A stretch of 64,000 nt of DNA from Arthrobacter oryzae (GCF_030812315.1 NZ_JAUSSM010000002.1:558001-622000), one strand, 5' to 3'. Positions 8,161-19,836 are shown, numbered from the stretch's first letter. Made by a program: numbers and translations. Notes: generated from the letters alone by a model not told the origin.

Positions 8161-8667
8161 ATGAGCGGACCGCACTGGCGGCGAGTGGTGGCAGCCCTCG
8201 CCAACAGCGACGCGCGGACCGCCTACGCGCAAATAGTGCTCGGGGCCAAGCTCTCCGACGTCGTTGCTGATCTCAATGACCACCGGCGCAACCGGGCCAT
8301 CGCCGCCCTGCTGGAGTCTGGGCTCGTCGAACGGACTGCTGCCAACGAACTGGAAGCGCCTGAGGCGATTTTCCGCAACCTCCTCACGCAACAACCCCGG
8401 CGACAGGCGCAGACCGGGCTGGCCCGCTTCATGCGCCTGGGCAGGATCGACAGGTATCCGGCCAATATGGCGGAACGGCGGGAGCTCCTGGCCTGGATTG
8501 TCAGCGAAGCCATTAAGCCGGGCGAAGACCTCACCGAAAAACAGGTCAACGAAAGACTCCTTAGCTATGCCGACGATGTAGTGATGCTCCGCCGCTACAT
8601 CATCGACTTCGGACTGCTGGAACGGACCCCTTCGGGATCCTCGTACTCCCTGCCTAGAGGCGGGTAG
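8161..8667 (+). CDS. DUF2087 domain-containing protein, putative regulator
   Basis: I place the start at ATG 8161 because GGAGGGACGAGG directly precedes it; a GTG at 8143 is an alternative. The 168-aa product has an N-terminal winged-helix-like part ([34 protein letters not shown]) and a C-terminal DUF2087 domain. The latter is marked by [25 protein letters not shown], then [34 protein letters not shown]2087 is often fused to HTH domains and is thought to act in transcriptional control; this is family knowledge, and the target is unknown. Confidence 0.8.
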   Translation: MSGPHWRRVVAALANSDARTAYAQIVLGAKLSDVVADLNDHRRNRAIAALLESGLVERTAANELEAPEAIFRNLLTQQPRRQAQTGLARFMRLGRIDRYPANMAERRELLAWIVSEAIKPGEDLTEKQVNERLLSYADDVVMLRRYIIDFGLLERTPSGSSYSLPRGG

Positions 8668-8747
8668 GGCGTCAGTCGGAGCCGGAGTCACACCGCAACA
8701 CAGCCAATTCCATCATTACTGTCAGGGGTGGCTGGCAGACTCTGACT

Positions 8748-10172
8748 ATGGACGGCACTCAGGATCTCCTGTCGAATCAGACGACGACGCCCCACGGCGC
8801 CGCTGTCCCGATTGCCACGGTTCAGGACCTGATCGCTGCCGTGGGCTCCATCGAGTTGTGTGCCGACAGCGCCGGGCTAATCGGGCAGCTGAGCGGACTC
8901 GAGCACGCGAAGTCGGCCATGGCCGGCCTGGAGGCGAGGATCGCCGTTGCAATTGACGGCAACGAGCGGCGCGCCCAGGCAGCGGCGGGGGTTCCAGTGT
9001 CGGAACAGGGCCAGGGCGTTGCCGCTCAGGTCGCCCTGGCCAGGGGCGAGTCCCCTTCCCGTGGCAGCCAACTGCTGGGCCTGGCCAAGGCACTGGTAAC
9101 GGAGATGCCGCACACCCTGGCGGCCTTGGACACCGGCCAGCTGAGCGAATGGCGTGCGACTCTGCTGGTGAAGGAGACAGCGTGCCTGACGCCCGCGGAC
9201 CGCTGCGCCGTCGACGAAGAGCTGGCCGCAGATGCCGGAACGTTCATCGGCGCCGGGGACAGGACGATAATCGTTGCGGCCAGGGCGGCTTCCTACCGGC
9301 GGGACCCTCGTTCCGTGACGCAACGGGCCAGCCACGCAGCCAACGAGCGGCACGTCAGCCTGCGCCCGGCACCGGACACCATGACTTACCTGACCGCGTT
9401 GCTCCCGGTGGCCGAGGGCGTCGCTGTCCACGCAGCTCTAAGCCGCCACGCCGACTCCGTGCGCTCGGACGGGGACCCGCGTTCCCGCGGCCAGATCATG
9501 GCTGATGCCCTTGTAGAGCGGACCACCGGTGCCCCGGGAGGCATATCCGGAGTTGAGATCCAGCTCATCATGACCGACCGCACACTCTTTCAGGGAGACA
9601 GCGAGCCCGCCCGACTGGCTGGTTACGGCGTCGTGCCGGCCGGCTGGGCACGGAACGTCGTTAAGCCGGGACAGAAACGACCCGGAAACGACAGAGGAAC
9701 CGCCGCCAGGACGGACTCCGGCCGGAGGGACCTCGACATCTGGCTCCGCCGCCTTTACACAGCACCTGCGACTGGTGATCTCGTCGCCATGGACTCCCGG
9801 GCCCGGCTATTCCCGGCAGGGCTACGCCGGTTCATCCAAGCGCGCGACCATACCTGCCGTACTCCTTACTGCGATGCCCCGATCCGCCATCACGACCACG
9901 TCGTTCCGTGGCATGACGGGGCCGCCACCAGCCTCGGAAACAGTGCCGGCCTCTGCGAGGCCTGCAATCAAATGAAAGAAATCCCGGGTTGGAACGCAAG
10001 GCCACGTCCAGGGCCCCGGCATCGGGTGGAATTCACCACGCCCACCGGACACAGCTACTACTCCACCGCACCTCCGTTGCCGGGGGCCAGTTGCACCGGG
10101 TGGACGTCAGCTTCCACCATGGCAGGGTTCACGCCAGCGTCTGCTACTCAGGTGACCGGACGCGCGGCGTAA
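8748..10172 (+). CDS. DUF222 domain-containing HNH endonuclease (13E12 repeat family)
   Basis: 474 aa. An N-terminal helical DUF222 region (about residues 20-340) includes the typical [23 protein letters not shown] and the [19 protein letters not shown] segment. It is followed by a C-terminal HNH nuclease: [23 protein letters not shown], then [17 protein letters not shown]. The zinc Cys pairs (CRTPYC and CEAC) and the catalytic HDHV His are all intact. These genes occur in many copies in actinobacterial genomes and behave like selfish or mobile-associated elements, though their biology is not settled. It marks the start of an accessory-looking stretch. An extra Lys/Arg/Gly-rich insert ([19 protein letters not shown]) precedes the HNH part. 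Confidence 0.88.
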   Translation: MDGTQDLLSNQTTTPHGAAVPIATVQDLIAAVGSIELCADSAGLIGQLSGLEHAKSAMAGLEARIAVAIDGNERRAQAAAGVPVSEQGQGVAAQVALARGESPSRGSQLLGLAKALVTEMPHTLAALDTGQLSEWRATLLVKETACLTPADRCAVDEELAADAGTFIGAGDRTIIVAARAASYRRDPRSVTQRASHAANERHVSLRPAPDTMTYLTALLPVAEGVAVHAALSRHADSVRSDGDPRSRGQIMADALVERTTGAPGGISGVEIQLIMTDRTLFQGDSEPARLAGYGVVPAGWARNVVKPGQKRPGNDRGTAARTDSGRRDLDIWLRRLYTAPATGDLVAMDSRARLFPAGLRRFIQARDHTCRTPYCDAPIRHHDHVVPWHDGAATSLGNSAGLCEACNQMKEIPGWNARPRPGPRHRVEFTTPTGHSYYSTAPPLPGASCTGWTSASTMAGFTPASATQVTGRAA

Positions 10173-10294
10173 ACACGGGCTTGGTTTGGCATTTGCCGGC
10201 ACCTGGCGGCGCAGGAGCTGGATCTCCTGGTAGGCGCCGGTCCGTCCGAATCTCAGCTGCTGACTACGATCCACCGGCGGCCTGGTTCGGAATC

Positions 10295-10789
10295 TCAGTC
10301 GTGTTTCATCGCAGGGCGTCGCATTCCGCTGTAGGCTACCCCGACCCCTGCCAGGAAAATCAGGACAGCGAGGTAGACCGGGCCGAGGTGCCCAAGCGTG
10401 GCCAGACCCCACGGGTAATGTGCGGGGACGGCCACTGCGAGTCCCACGGTCGGGACCACAACAGCTGTGGCGAAGGCCCACCGTTCTCCTCGGCGCACCC
10501 CGTACCAGGACAGGCCTGCGATGGCCAGCCCGGTCGCCGCGATGAAGCCGCTGAGCGCAATGTGCAGATGGCTGATGTAGTGATGCAGCTGCGGGCTAAA
10601 CGCCTCAACCTCCGCCATCCCCTTGTCTACTTGATCGGGGCCGATACCCAGCTCGAGGAAGGCACCCGTAAAGTTGAGTCCCAGGAAGACTGCGGCGTAC
10701 GCAACAAAGGCCAGCCCAGCAAGCGTCATGAGAGCGGCCCCCGTCCTGAGGCGGGCCTGGTCCCCCGGAGTAGTTTGGATGGCAGGCAT
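10295..10789 (-). CDS. Four-helix membrane protein of unknown function
   Basis: 164 aa from ATG 10789, preceded by GAGAGGGG at good distance; an ATG at 10813 has no such site. Four hydrophobic helices are visible: LMTLAGLAFVAYAAVFLGL, then HLHIALSGFIAATGLAIAGLSWYG, FATAVVVPTVGLAVAVPAHYPWG and YLAVLIFLAGVGVAYSG. The HHYISHLH stretch before helix two is notable and could bind a metal or haem, but that is speculation. The gene converges on the DUF222-HNH gene, with 122 bp between the stops and no clear terminator hairpin. Confidence 0.7.
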   Translation of the reverse strand: MPAIQTTPGDQARLRTGAALMTLAGLAFVAYAAVFLGLNFTGAFLELGIGPDQVDKGMAEVEAFSPQLHHYISHLHIALSGFIAATGLAIAGLSWYGVRRGERWAFATAVVVPTVGLAVAVPAHYPWGLATLGHLGPVYLAVLIFLAGVGVAYSGMRRPAMKHD

Positions 10790-10871
10790 AGCCACCACCC
10801 CTCTCTCAGTCATGTAGGTACTCGATAAGAGCCCCGTGATGGTAGGCCTGTCAAGAGAGAGTCCCGAATAG

Positions 10872-11052
10872 GAGGCAGGCTTCTGCGCCTCGGCCGAGCG
10901 GGCGTTCGACCCGCCCTGGAAGGCAGGCACGTGGTTGTGCTGTCCAACAACAACGGCTGCGCCGTCACCCGGTCCCAGAAAACCAAGGCCCTGGGCATCC
11001 CTATGGGTGAGCCGTGGTTCAAACTCGCCCCGCGGACCAAGGAGTTGCAGGT
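10872..11052 (+). pseudogene. Decayed fragment of a umuC-type Y-family DNA polymerase
   Basis: Two frames joined by a shift near 10914 give AGFCASAERAFDP, then LEGRHVVVLSNNNGCAV, TRSQKTKALGIPMGEPWFK and LAPRTKEL. This is the start of UmuC-like polymerases, where the order is (N/S)FYAS.ERVFDP.L.G.PVVVLSNNDGC, AR..EAKALGI.MG.PWF and so on. The initiator region (the first catalytic Asp motif) is missing upstream and similarity ends at about 11052, after which stops appear. Only about 60 of some 420 codons are left, so this is a relic. It lies in a 635-bp gap without any intact gene. Confidence 0.75.
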
Positions 11053-11424
11053 AAGGGGCGCTATTCAAACGAGCGCTATTCGGAGCGAATATCGGCCTTG
11101 GCCAATACTCGGGTTCGTAAGGGCGACCTACCGGCTCACTAATTCCGAGCCGCATCGGTTTACGGGCGGCGCCCCTCAGATCGCAACCGACGTGGCCTGG
11201 CTCCGGTTCCAACACCGACAAGCGCCGAGATGGTCGGCGAAGCAGGGTACTCGGCGGCACCCCGGAGAACTCACGTAGACCCATGGTTGGTTCCAAGTAG
11301 ACAGCGCGCTCATGCCGAATTGAGGATGTCCGCGGCAATGTCCAGTGATCTATCTGACCGAGGCCTTCAAGAACGTCCGCGCGAGGGTCAAGGCCAACGC
11401 ACGTCGGTGCCCGTCAGGTCGACT

Positions 11425-12084
11425 TCACGGCACCCTGGGGGCAGGGACGGATGTTGTCGGATGCTTCCACATGCTGTACGCCACCGGCAGCATGGCCACG
11501 AGAGCGGCGACACCATGGACGTAGAACTGGACGGCGGACAGCGGGACAACGCGCGACAGGGCCATGACGAGCAGCGCCACGACGACGACCCAGGTAAGCA
11601 AAGGGCTCAGCAGTCCGCTACGCGAGACACTGATGGCAAAGCCGACCATCCCGACAGCAAATGTGACCGCCGCGGCGATCAGCAGCGGGATGAACCATGG
11701 GATCAGGGCATCTTGAGCCGCCCCGACGTCTCCCCCCGTTTCACTCGCGGCGAGCGGTGCGAATTCCATTGCTGGCAGCATCGCGTACAGCGTGCTGCCG
11801 ATGACGACGAAGGGCAGCGCGGCGGCGCTCCAGCGGTCTTCGCCTAGCTCCTGGAGGTGACTTCTGATCGCGAGGAATGCCACCGCCAGGACTGCTGAAG
11901 CGACTCCCGACGCCAAGTGCACAACTCCCCAACGCGTCGGGTCGGCGGTGACCTCCGCAACCAATGCATCCGTGTTCGGCAGTCGGCCGGGCAGGTACGG
12001 GTGGTAACTGAGAGCCGCGAGCAGGATCACTGGCGCGATCGCTACGACGCCTGCGCGGAGCGAATGCTTGGCCTGGATAGACAT
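11425..12084 (-). CDS. Six-helix membrane protein of unknown function
   Basis: 219 aa starting at ATG 12084, six bases after GCAGGAGG, a strong ribosome-binding site. About six membrane segments: GVVAIAPVILLAALSYHPY, WGVVHLASGVASAVLAVAFLAI, LPFVVIGSTLYAMLPAMEF, FIPLLIAAAVTFAVGMVGFAI, LLTWVVVVALLVMALSRVV and VHGVAALVAMLPVAYSMW. The loop after helix 1 is HPYLPGRLPNTDALVAEVTADPTRWGVVHLAS, which suggests an extracytoplasmic face. No family recognised. An in-frame hydrophobic stretch upstream (to 12309) is probably leftover DNA, not part of the protein. Confidence 0.7.
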   Translation of the reverse strand: MSIQAKHSLRAGVVAIAPVILLAALSYHPYLPGRLPNTDALVAEVTADPTRWGVVHLASGVASAVLAVAFLAIRSHLQELGEDRWSAAALPFVVIGSTLYAMLPAMEFAPLAASETGGDVGAAQDALIPWFIPLLIAAAVTFAVGMVGFAISVSRSGLLSPLLTWVVVVALLVMALSRVVPLSAVQFYVHGVAALVAMLPVAYSMWKHPTTSVPAPRVP

Positions 12085-12565
12085 AAGGAGCCTCCTGCAG
12101 CAGGTGCCACGCCGGGCTCCGTCCCACCGGAGTCGGTTCTGGAAACTCAGTATAAACCTGTGAGTCATGGGAGCGATGCGGACGGCACTCGCCGGTTCCT
12201 TCCATCCGATAACCATCCAGGCCAACCCAAGGCGGATAAGCGGAATCTCCAGCAGCCGCTCGTCAAGCTCCAACAGGGGGCCTCCGACCACGAGCGCCGG
12301 CACAATCACGGGCAGGCCACGCCCTCGACCTCACCGCCCGGTCGCCGGACAAAGGAGAGAGGAGGCAGATGTGAGACCCGCGAACGGACGCATAGAGGCG
12401 TCGACTAATTGGAAGTTTGTGGGAGGAGAAGCTGGCCTTGGTGACAGCTGAAGTCCTCCCTAAAACTGCGGCCCCGAAAGTCAAAGCTGAATTCTCAGTC
12501 CAACTTCCGGGGAGCAGTTCACGGCATGGGCGGGGATCTTCGGATATACGTTGGGCGGCAGCGTG
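12085..12565. other. 481-bp stretch without a supported gene
   Basis: No frame here has good coding character. A minus-strand open stretch from about 12330 down to 12085 reads ALVVGGPLLELDERLL then IRLGLAWMVIGW, which could be the relic of a small membrane protein, but it lacks a start site with a ribosome-binding sequence. Together with the umuC relic it makes this part of the window look like worn accessory DNA. Confidence 0.4.
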
Positions 12566-13654
12566 TTACCTTCTGGCGATGAAGTAGGCGTTGAACGGAT
12601 CTGATTCGATGTCCTTGGACTCCACGTTCGCGAAGCCGACGTCGGCGAGCATCGACAGCGCGAGCTGTTCGCCCCAGGCGGTGCCCAGCCCGTCGCCGTC
12701 GAGTCCGAGCGAAACGCTCATGCAGTGGAAGGTCGAGATCGCGTACAGGTAGCTGCCCCAAGGGAGCTCAATGTTCTCCTCCACCTTGCTGGATGCCTTG
12801 ATGTCCACCATCAGGAAGATCCCGTCCGGCCGCAGCGCGCGATGGATATTGCGCAGCACGGCCGCCGGATGCGCCTGGTCGTGGATGGCGTCGAAAGCCG
12901 TCACCGCATCGAAGCAGGCCCCGACGTCCAAGCCTGCCACATCAACGACCTCGAAGCTGGCGTTCGCCAGTCCCAACCGTTCCGCCTCACTGCGGGCGGC
13001 GCGGATGGCTGCCTCGGAGAAGTCGTAGCCGGTGAACCTGCTGGCGGGGAAAGCCCGGGCCATGAGGTTGATCGCGTGGCCGCTGCCGCAGCCGACGTCG
13101 GCCACGTCGATCCCGGCCTTCAGCCGTTCAGGCAGATCAGGTACCAACGGCAGGATCACGTCCAGCAGTGCCGCATCGTGTACCGCCGCGCTGGTCTCGG
13201 CCATGTTCCGGTGGAAGTGGGGGTAGTCCCCGTAGGACAGCCCGCTGCCGTGCCGGAAACGCTCGATGATCTTCTGTTCAACTTCGCCCATCATGGAAAT
13301 GTGCTGCATCAGGATGGCCATGTTGCCCGGACCCGCGGCGCTGGTCAGGACGGCAGCATGCTCACGGGGCAGCCAGTACGTCCCGGTCGCCGCATCGTAG
13401 CGGACCACGCGCGCCGCGGTCATTCCGCCCAGCCATTCGCGCACATAGCGCTCGTTGAGGTCGCTGGCGTCGGCTAGCTGCTCACTGGTGGCGGCGGGCA
13501 AGCCTGCCAGCGTCTCGAACAGGCCTGTCTGGTGCCCAACGCTGGTCAGCAGGGCGATCGCGGCATCATTCAGGATGCCTACGAAGCGTCCGGCTAGAGC
13601 CTCGGAGGCCTCGGCGTCGAACTCCGCCAGTGAGGTTTCGTGGTCGATGGTCAT
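12566..13654 (-). CDS. Class I SAM-dependent methyltransferase
   Basis: 362 aa from ATG 13654 with GGGAGGA upstream. N-terminal helical part: LNDAAIALLTSVGHQTGLFETLAGLPAATSEQLADASDLNERYVREWLGGM, a winged-helix-like dimerisation domain seen in O-methyltransferases and in the Rv2258c-type family. The Rossmann part follows: VADVGCGSGHAINLMARAFP binds SAM, then VDVAGL, and FDAVTAFDAIHDQAHP as the post-motif with a His-rich loop. The pattern fits the Rv2258c-like proteins of mycobacteria; their natural substrate is unknown to me. It lies 177 bp downstream of the TPR-LuxR regulator on the same strand, so the regulator may control it. Confidence 0.85.
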   Translation of the reverse strand: MTIDHETSLAEFDAEASEALAGRFVGILNDAAIALLTSVGHQTGLFETLAGLPAATSEQLADASDLNERYVREWLGGMTAARVVRYDAATGTYWLPREHAAVLTSAAGPGNMAILMQHISMMGEVEQKIIERFRHGSGLSYGDYPHFHRNMAETSAAVHDAALLDVILPLVPDLPERLKAGIDVADVGCGSGHAINLMARAFPASRFTGYDFSEAAIRAARSEAERLGLANASFEVVDVAGLDVGACFDAVTAFDAIHDQAHPAAVLRNIHRALRPDGIFLMVDIKASSKVEENIELPWGSYLYAISTFHCMSVSLGLDGDGLGTAWGEQLALSMLADVGFANVESKDIESDPFNAYFIARR

Positions 13655-13831
13655 TGTTTTCGTTCCTCCCTTTACTCCAGGCGTCTGTGCCTGATTGATT
13701 CCAGCGTAGGAATTTCCAGGTGCTAACGGCATCGGGCGAATGATGCGTTCTGTCCGGAGCAAATGGGGCGAATCATGCAGACGCCGGTCCGGGTAGTTAG
13801 CGCCCCGACGTCGGCCGGAAGACGGCGGGAA

Positions 13832-15466
13832 CTAGCGGCGCGGCTGCAGTCCGTGTTCGTGAGCCCAGGCCGCGGCGGCAGTGCGCGAGGAGACGCCGAT
13901 CTTGGCAAAGATGTTTGCCAGGTGCCTGCCGACCGTCTTCTGGCTGATGAACAATGCCTCGGCGGTTTGCTTGTTGCTGGCTCCCGCGGCGGTGAATGCC
14001 AGCACGTCCGCCTCGCGCTCGGTCAGCCCGCCGGGCAGTCCGCCCGATAGTCGGCCGCCGTCGAGCCGGCGGACATCCGGCAGGGCACCGAGTTCGCGAT
14101 AGATCGCCAGTGCGGTGGCGGAGTCCGCGGCGGCGACGCTGGACTGTCCCAGCCCGAGGTGCGCCTGGGCGAGCTGTTCGTAGGCTCTGGCTGTGTCGTA
14201 GCGGGCATGCAGGCTCCGGTACTCGTGGACGACGGCCTGCAGCACCGGCAACGCCTCGGCGTGCTGAGACTGGGCGATCAGGATGGCGGACCGGGCCTGC
14301 CCGGCCCAGGCGCGGAAGCCGGCGGTGGCGAACACGGCTGCGGTTTCCTCCAGCCGGGTGCAGAGCCGCTCGGCCTCATCAAAGTGCCCGAGAGCTAGGG
14401 CGATTTCGACGCCGGCCACCAGCAGCCGTGCCCCCGCCAGCCTGTCCCGCCCGGCCAAGGCGGCACAAAGGCCAGCCCAGGCCGCCTCGTTCTTCCCTGC
14501 GGCGTGCAGAAGCAGCGACTCGCCCGGCTGCGGTTCGGTCCCCAACTCCCGGGCCCGGGCGTAAGCTTTCGCAGCGCCGCTGCTGTCCCCGCGAAGTCGG
14601 CGTATTTCGCCCAGCTGGTAGTAGGCCTCGCCTGCCACCCAGTTGTTCCGGCCCACGAGTTCCGCCCCACTCTGCTCGATCGCGTGTTCCGCCGCGTCCC
14701 AGCCGCCTTCGATGCTCAGCAGCTGCAGTCGATGGATGCGGCAGATGCCGGCATACACGACGTCTCCGACGAACTGCTCGCCCCACTGCTCGGTGGCGTC
14801 AGTCCAGGCGCGCATCCGGTGCAGGTCGGCCAGCTCGTGGCACGCGTGGATCACCGTACAGTAGATTTCGCCTGCCCATTCCGGCGGTAGCCGGCCGGCG
14901 AGGACCGGAAGCATTGCCTCGTCCAGCTGGGCAAAGCCGGATACGGTACTGCCGCTGCGCAGGTCTGCCAGGCCGGCGAGCACCAAACCGAAGGATGTGA
15001 GTGCGGGGACGCGCAGGCTCCGGCCCAAATCCTGCAGCTTGGCCGCGGTCTCCCTCGCCGGGCGCAGGTCCTCGAGACTAAGCGCGAGGCTGGCATCTAG
15101 GTAGAGCAGATAGCCGTGCTCCGGACCCTCTGGAAGACCCTGCAGTAGTCCCCGGGCCCGACTCACCCAACCGGACGCGATGACGACATCTCCACGGATG
15201 AACCACAGCAGACCCAGGTGCAGGGCCTTCATGGCCGCATCTGATGCATCGCCGTCGTCCTGGAAGCGGTGGTAGACGTCCTCGGAAACCTCCAACGATT
15301 CCTTGACCTGTCCGAGCCACCACGCGGCTCTGCCCAGGAGACTCAAGTCCCCTGTTTCCAGCTCTGACAATGCTCGGGCTTGGCTGAGCTGCCGGTAAGC
15401 GGCATGCCAGTCGCCGCGGGCGTACGCCGTCCGCGCTATGGCCAGCAACCCGTCAAACTTGTCCAT
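13832..15466 (-). CDS. TPR-containing LuxR-family transcriptional regulator
   Basis: 544 aa from ATG 15466. Most of the protein is helical repeats of TPR type (AYARGDWHAAYRQLSQARALSE is the first clear one; others around YYQLGEIRRLRGDSSGAAKAYARARELG). The C-terminal 60 residues form a GerE/LuxR helix-turn-helix: LTEREADVLAFTAAGASNKQTAEALFISQKTVGRHL, then IFAKIGVSSRTAAAAWA. It lacks the N-terminal P-loop ATPase of MalT-type LAL regulators, so it is a shortened, sensor-less version. Likely activator of the methyltransferase gene below it; the signal is unknown. The rnz relic lies just upstream. Confidence 0.85.
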   Translation of the reverse strand: MDKFDGLLAIARTAYARGDWHAAYRQLSQARALSELETGDLSLLGRAAWWLGQVKESLEVSEDVYHRFQDDGDASDAAMKALHLGLLWFIRGDVVIASGWVSRARGLLQGLPEGPEHGYLLYLDASLALSLEDLRPARETAAKLQDLGRSLRVPALTSFGLVLAGLADLRSGSTVSGFAQLDEAMLPVLAGRLPPEWAGEIYCTVIHACHELADLHRMRAWTDATEQWGEQFVGDVVYAGICRIHRLQLLSIEGGWDAAEHAIEQSGAELVGRNNWVAGEAYYQLGEIRRLRGDSSGAAKAYARARELGTEPQPGESLLLHAAGKNEAAWAGLCAALAGRDRLAGARLLVAGVEIALALGHFDEAERLCTRLEETAAVFATAGFRAWAGQARSAILIAQSQHAEALPVLQAVVHEYRSLHARYDTARAYEQLAQAHLGLGQSSVAAADSATALAIYRELGALPDVRRLDGGRLSGGLPGGLTEREADVLAFTAAGASNKQTAEALFISQKTVGRHLANIFAKIGVSSRTAAAAWAHEHGLQPRR

Positions 15467-15544
15467 CCCAGACACCACTTCAACGGTAGCGCCGCGGATA
15501 GCAGCCGGTCGAGCCACTCTTGAGGGCAATTCCGGTGAACGAGT

Positions 15545-15664
15545 GGGACACTCGGTTCCATGCGCGAACTCGTCGTTCTCGGTACGGACCCCCGGGTCCC
15601 GACGCGGTTCCGCAACCACAAGCGTTACCTGCTGCGCCGGGATGGCGAGGCCCTGCTCTTCGAT
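15545..15664 (+). pseudogene. Relic of a second ribonuclease Z gene (5' end only)
   Basis: ATG 15560 opens [35 protein letters not shown], which aligns without gaps to the first 35 residues of the intact rnz at 890. Conserved positions include [16 protein letters not shown] and LLFD. The 15 bases before both ATGs are also alike (GACACTCAGTCCC against GACACTCGGTTCC). Similarity stops before the zinc-binding motif, and the frame then runs into unrelated sequence. Nucleotide identity is only moderate, so this is an old paralogue or a replaced copy, not a recent duplication. Confidence 0.75.
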
Positions 15665-15723
15665 CAGAAGCTCCATGCGGAATGGCAACCTAGTAACCCG
15701 AGCCATTCACCTGCCCAACAAAG

Positions 15724-15759
15724 GAGAGTGGCCCCTGTGCACTGCACGGGGCCACTCTC
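15724..15759 (-). terminator. Terminator of the nrd operon
   Basis: A perfect 12-bp stem, GAGAGTGGCCCC with GGGGCCACTCTC, around a 12-nt loop, 100 bp after the nrdF stop. On the minus strand the stem is followed by CCTTTGTTGG, a weak T-rich tail. Read on the plus strand it would have TCTCTTAGC. Confidence 0.7.
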
Positions 15760-15860
15760 TCTTAGCTCTCAGAAGCTGAAGAAGTTCTCAGTGCTGCTCG
15801 AACTAATGCTGTGCAAAACCGCCAGCTAGCCTCCAACATGTGCAACTAACAAAGGAGGAA

Positions 15861-17623
<1,763 letters not shown>

Positions 17624-17658
17624 CTTTCATCCCTTACTAGATCAACCGATTTCAGTTG

Positions 17659-19836
17659 TCATAGCGCACATGAGACGCAACCCTCAACCTCGGTCCCTTC
17701 CAGCGCGAGCTGGCGGAGACGGATGTAGTAGATGGTCTTGATGCCCTTTTTCCAGGCGTAGATCTGGGCCTTGTTGATGTCGCGCGTGGTGGCGGTGTCC
17801 TTGAAGAACAGCGTCAGGGACAGGCCCTGGTCCACGTGCTGCGTGGCGGCGGCGTAGGTGTCGATGACCTTCTCGTAGCCAAGCTCGTACGCGTCCTGGT
17901 AGTACTCCAGGTTGTCGTTCGTCAGGTACGGCGCCGGGTAGTACACGCGGCCCAGCTTGCCTTCCTTGCGGATCTCGATCTTGGACGCCACCGGGTGGAT
18001 CGAGGAGGTGGAGTTGTTGATGTAGCTGATCGAGCCCGTCGGCGGGACGGCCTGCAGGTTCTGGTTGTAGATGCCGTGCTCCATGACGGAAGCCTTCAGC
18101 TCGCGCCAGTCATCCTGGGTGGGGATGTGGATGTTCTTGAACAGCTCCGCGACCTTCTCGGTCTGGGGCACCCACTCCTGCTCCGTGTACTTGTCGAAGA
18201 ACTCGCCCGAGGCGTACTTGGACTTCTCGAAGCCGCCGAAGGTCTGGCCGGTCTGGATGGCCAGCTTATTCGAGGCGCGGACAGCGTGGTACACCACCGA
18301 GTAGAAGTAGATGTTGGTGAAGTCCAGTCCCTCTTCGGAACCGTAGTGAACGCGCTCCCGTGCCAGGTACCCGTGCAGGTTCATCTGGCCCAGGCCGATG
18401 GCGTGGCTCTGGTCGTTGCCCTTCGCGATGGACGGCACCGAGGTGATGTTGGACATGTCGGACACGGCCGAGAGCGAGCGGATGGCCGTCTCGATGGTGA
18501 GGCCGAAGTCCGGGGAATCCATGGTCTTCGCGATGTTCAGCGAGCCCAGGTTGCAGGAGATGTCCTTGCCGGTCTGGTCGTAGGACAAGTCATCGTGGTA
18601 CGTCGTGGGCTGTGAGACCTGGAGGATCTCGGAGCACAGGTTGGACATGATGATCTTGCCGTCAATCGGGTTTTCCCGGTTCACGGTGTCCTCGAACATG
18701 ATGTACGGGTAGCCGGATTCGAACTGGATCTCGGCGAGCGTCTGGAAGAACTCGCGTGCCTTGATCTTGGTCTTCTTGATCCGGGAATCGTCCACCATCT
18801 CGTAGTACTTCTCGGTGACCGAGACGTCGGAGAACGGCATTCCGTAGACGCGTTCGACGTCGTACGGGGAGAAGAGGTACATGTCCTCGTCGCGCTTGGC
18901 CAGCTCGAAGGTGATGTCCGGGATCACGACGCCGAGCGAGAGGGTCTTGATGCGGATCTTCTCGTCCGCGTTCTCCCGCTTGGTGTCCAGGAACCGGTAG
19001 ATGTCCGGGTGGTGGGCGTGCAGGTACACGGCACCTGCGCCCTGGCGGGCACCGAGCTGGTTGGCGTAGGAGAAGCTGTCCTCGAGGAGCTTCATCACGG
19101 GGATGACGCCGGAGGACTGGTTCTCGATCTGCTTGATGGGCGCGCCGACTTCGCGGATGTTGGTCAGCGCGAACGCCACGCCGCCGCCGCGCTTGGACAG
19201 CTGCAGGGCGGAGTTGATGGAGCGGCCGATCGACTCCATGTTGTCTTCGATGCGGAGCAGGAAACAGGAGACCAGCTCGCCGCGCTGCTTCTTGCCGGCG
19301 TTCAGGAACGTGGGCGTGGCCGGCTGGAAGCGGCCTTCGATGATCTCGTCCACCATCTGCAGGGCGAGCTGCTCGTCGCCGCGGGCCAGGTGCAGGGCAA
19401 CCATGCACACGCGGTCCTCGTAGCGCTCCAGGAAGCGGTTGCCGTCGAACGTCTTCAGCGTGTAGGACGTGTAGAACTTGAAGGCGCCCAGGAAGGTCTC
19501 GAAGCGGAACTTCTTCTTGTACGCGCGCTTGTAGAGCTCGCGGATGAAGTTCATCGTGTACTGGTCGAGCGTCTCGCGCTCGTAGTACTGGTTCTTCACC
19601 AGGTAGTCGAGCTTCTCTTCCAGGTCGTGGAAGAACACGGTGTTGTTGTTAACGTGCTGCAGGAAGTACTGGTGCGCAGCCTCGCGGTCCGCCTCGAACT
19701 GGATCTCGCCGTTCGGCCCGTACAGGTTCAGCATGGCGTTCAGCTCGTGGTAGCCCAGGCCCTTGTAGGCAGCGGGCAGCGCGGGCTTCTCCGCGGCGGG
19801 CATGGTTACTTCTGTGTCTGCGACAGTAGTGTCCAA
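17659..19836 (-). CDS. nrdE: Class Ib ribonucleoside-diphosphate reductase, large (catalytic) subunit
   Basis: 725 aa from TTG 19836; ATG 19803 (714 aa) is an alternative just after the nrdI stop, and both have weak ribosome-binding sequences. NrdE reduces NDPs to dNDPs. [22 protein letters not shown] carries the first active-site Cys, [14 protein letters not shown] the radical Cys region, and the C-terminal GCVSCAL holds the redox pair reduced by NrdH. The N-terminus lacks the ATP cone, as expected for class Ib. The start overlaps the end of nrdI. The gene is uninterrupted, which argues against an intein or intron despite the homing endonuclease downstream. Confidence 0.97.
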   Translation of the reverse strand: MDTTVADTEVTMPAAEKPALPAAYKGLGYHELNAMLNLYGPNGEIQFEADREAAHQYFLQHVNNNTVFFHDLEEKLDYLVKNQYYERETLDQYTMNFIRELYKRAYKKKFRFETFLGAFKFYTSYTLKTFDGNRFLERYEDRVCMVALHLARGDEQLALQMVDEIIEGRFQPATPTFLNAGKKQRGELVSCFLLRIEDNMESIGRSINSALQLSKRGGGVAFALTNIREVGAPIKQIENQSSGVIPVMKLLEDSFSYANQLGARQGAGAVYLHAHHPDIYRFLDTKRENADEKIRIKTLSLGVVIPDITFELAKRDEDMYLFSPYDVERVYGMPFSDVSVTEKYYEMVDDSRIKKTKIKAREFFQTLAEIQFESGYPYIMFEDTVNRENPIDGKIIMSNLCSEILQVSQPTTYHDDLSYDQTGKDISCNLGSLNIAKTMDSPDFGLTIETAIRSLSAVSDMSNITSVPSIAKGNDQSHAIGLGQMNLHGYLARERVHYGSEEGLDFTNIYFYSVVYHAVRASNKLAIQTGQTFGGFEKSKYASGEFFDKYTEQEWVPQTEKVAELFKNIHIPTQDDWRELKASVMEHGIYNQNLQAVPPTGSISYINNSTSSIHPVASKIEIRKEGKLGRVYYPAPYLTNDNLEYYQDAYELGYEKVIDTYAAATQHVDQGLSLTLFFKDTATTRDINKAQIYAWKKGIKTIYYIRLRQLALEGTEVEGCVSCAL

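Noticed and set aside
10173..10294. Terminator between the DUF222-HNH gene and the convergent membrane protein gene
   Set aside because: Only imperfect direct repeats (TCCGAATCTCAG and TCGGAATCTCAG) are seen; no hairpin with a T-run.
11344..11425. A plus-strand stretch reading IYLTEAFKNVRARVKANAR
   Set aside because: It looks coding but is short, has no start signal, and I could not assign it to any family; it may be another relic.
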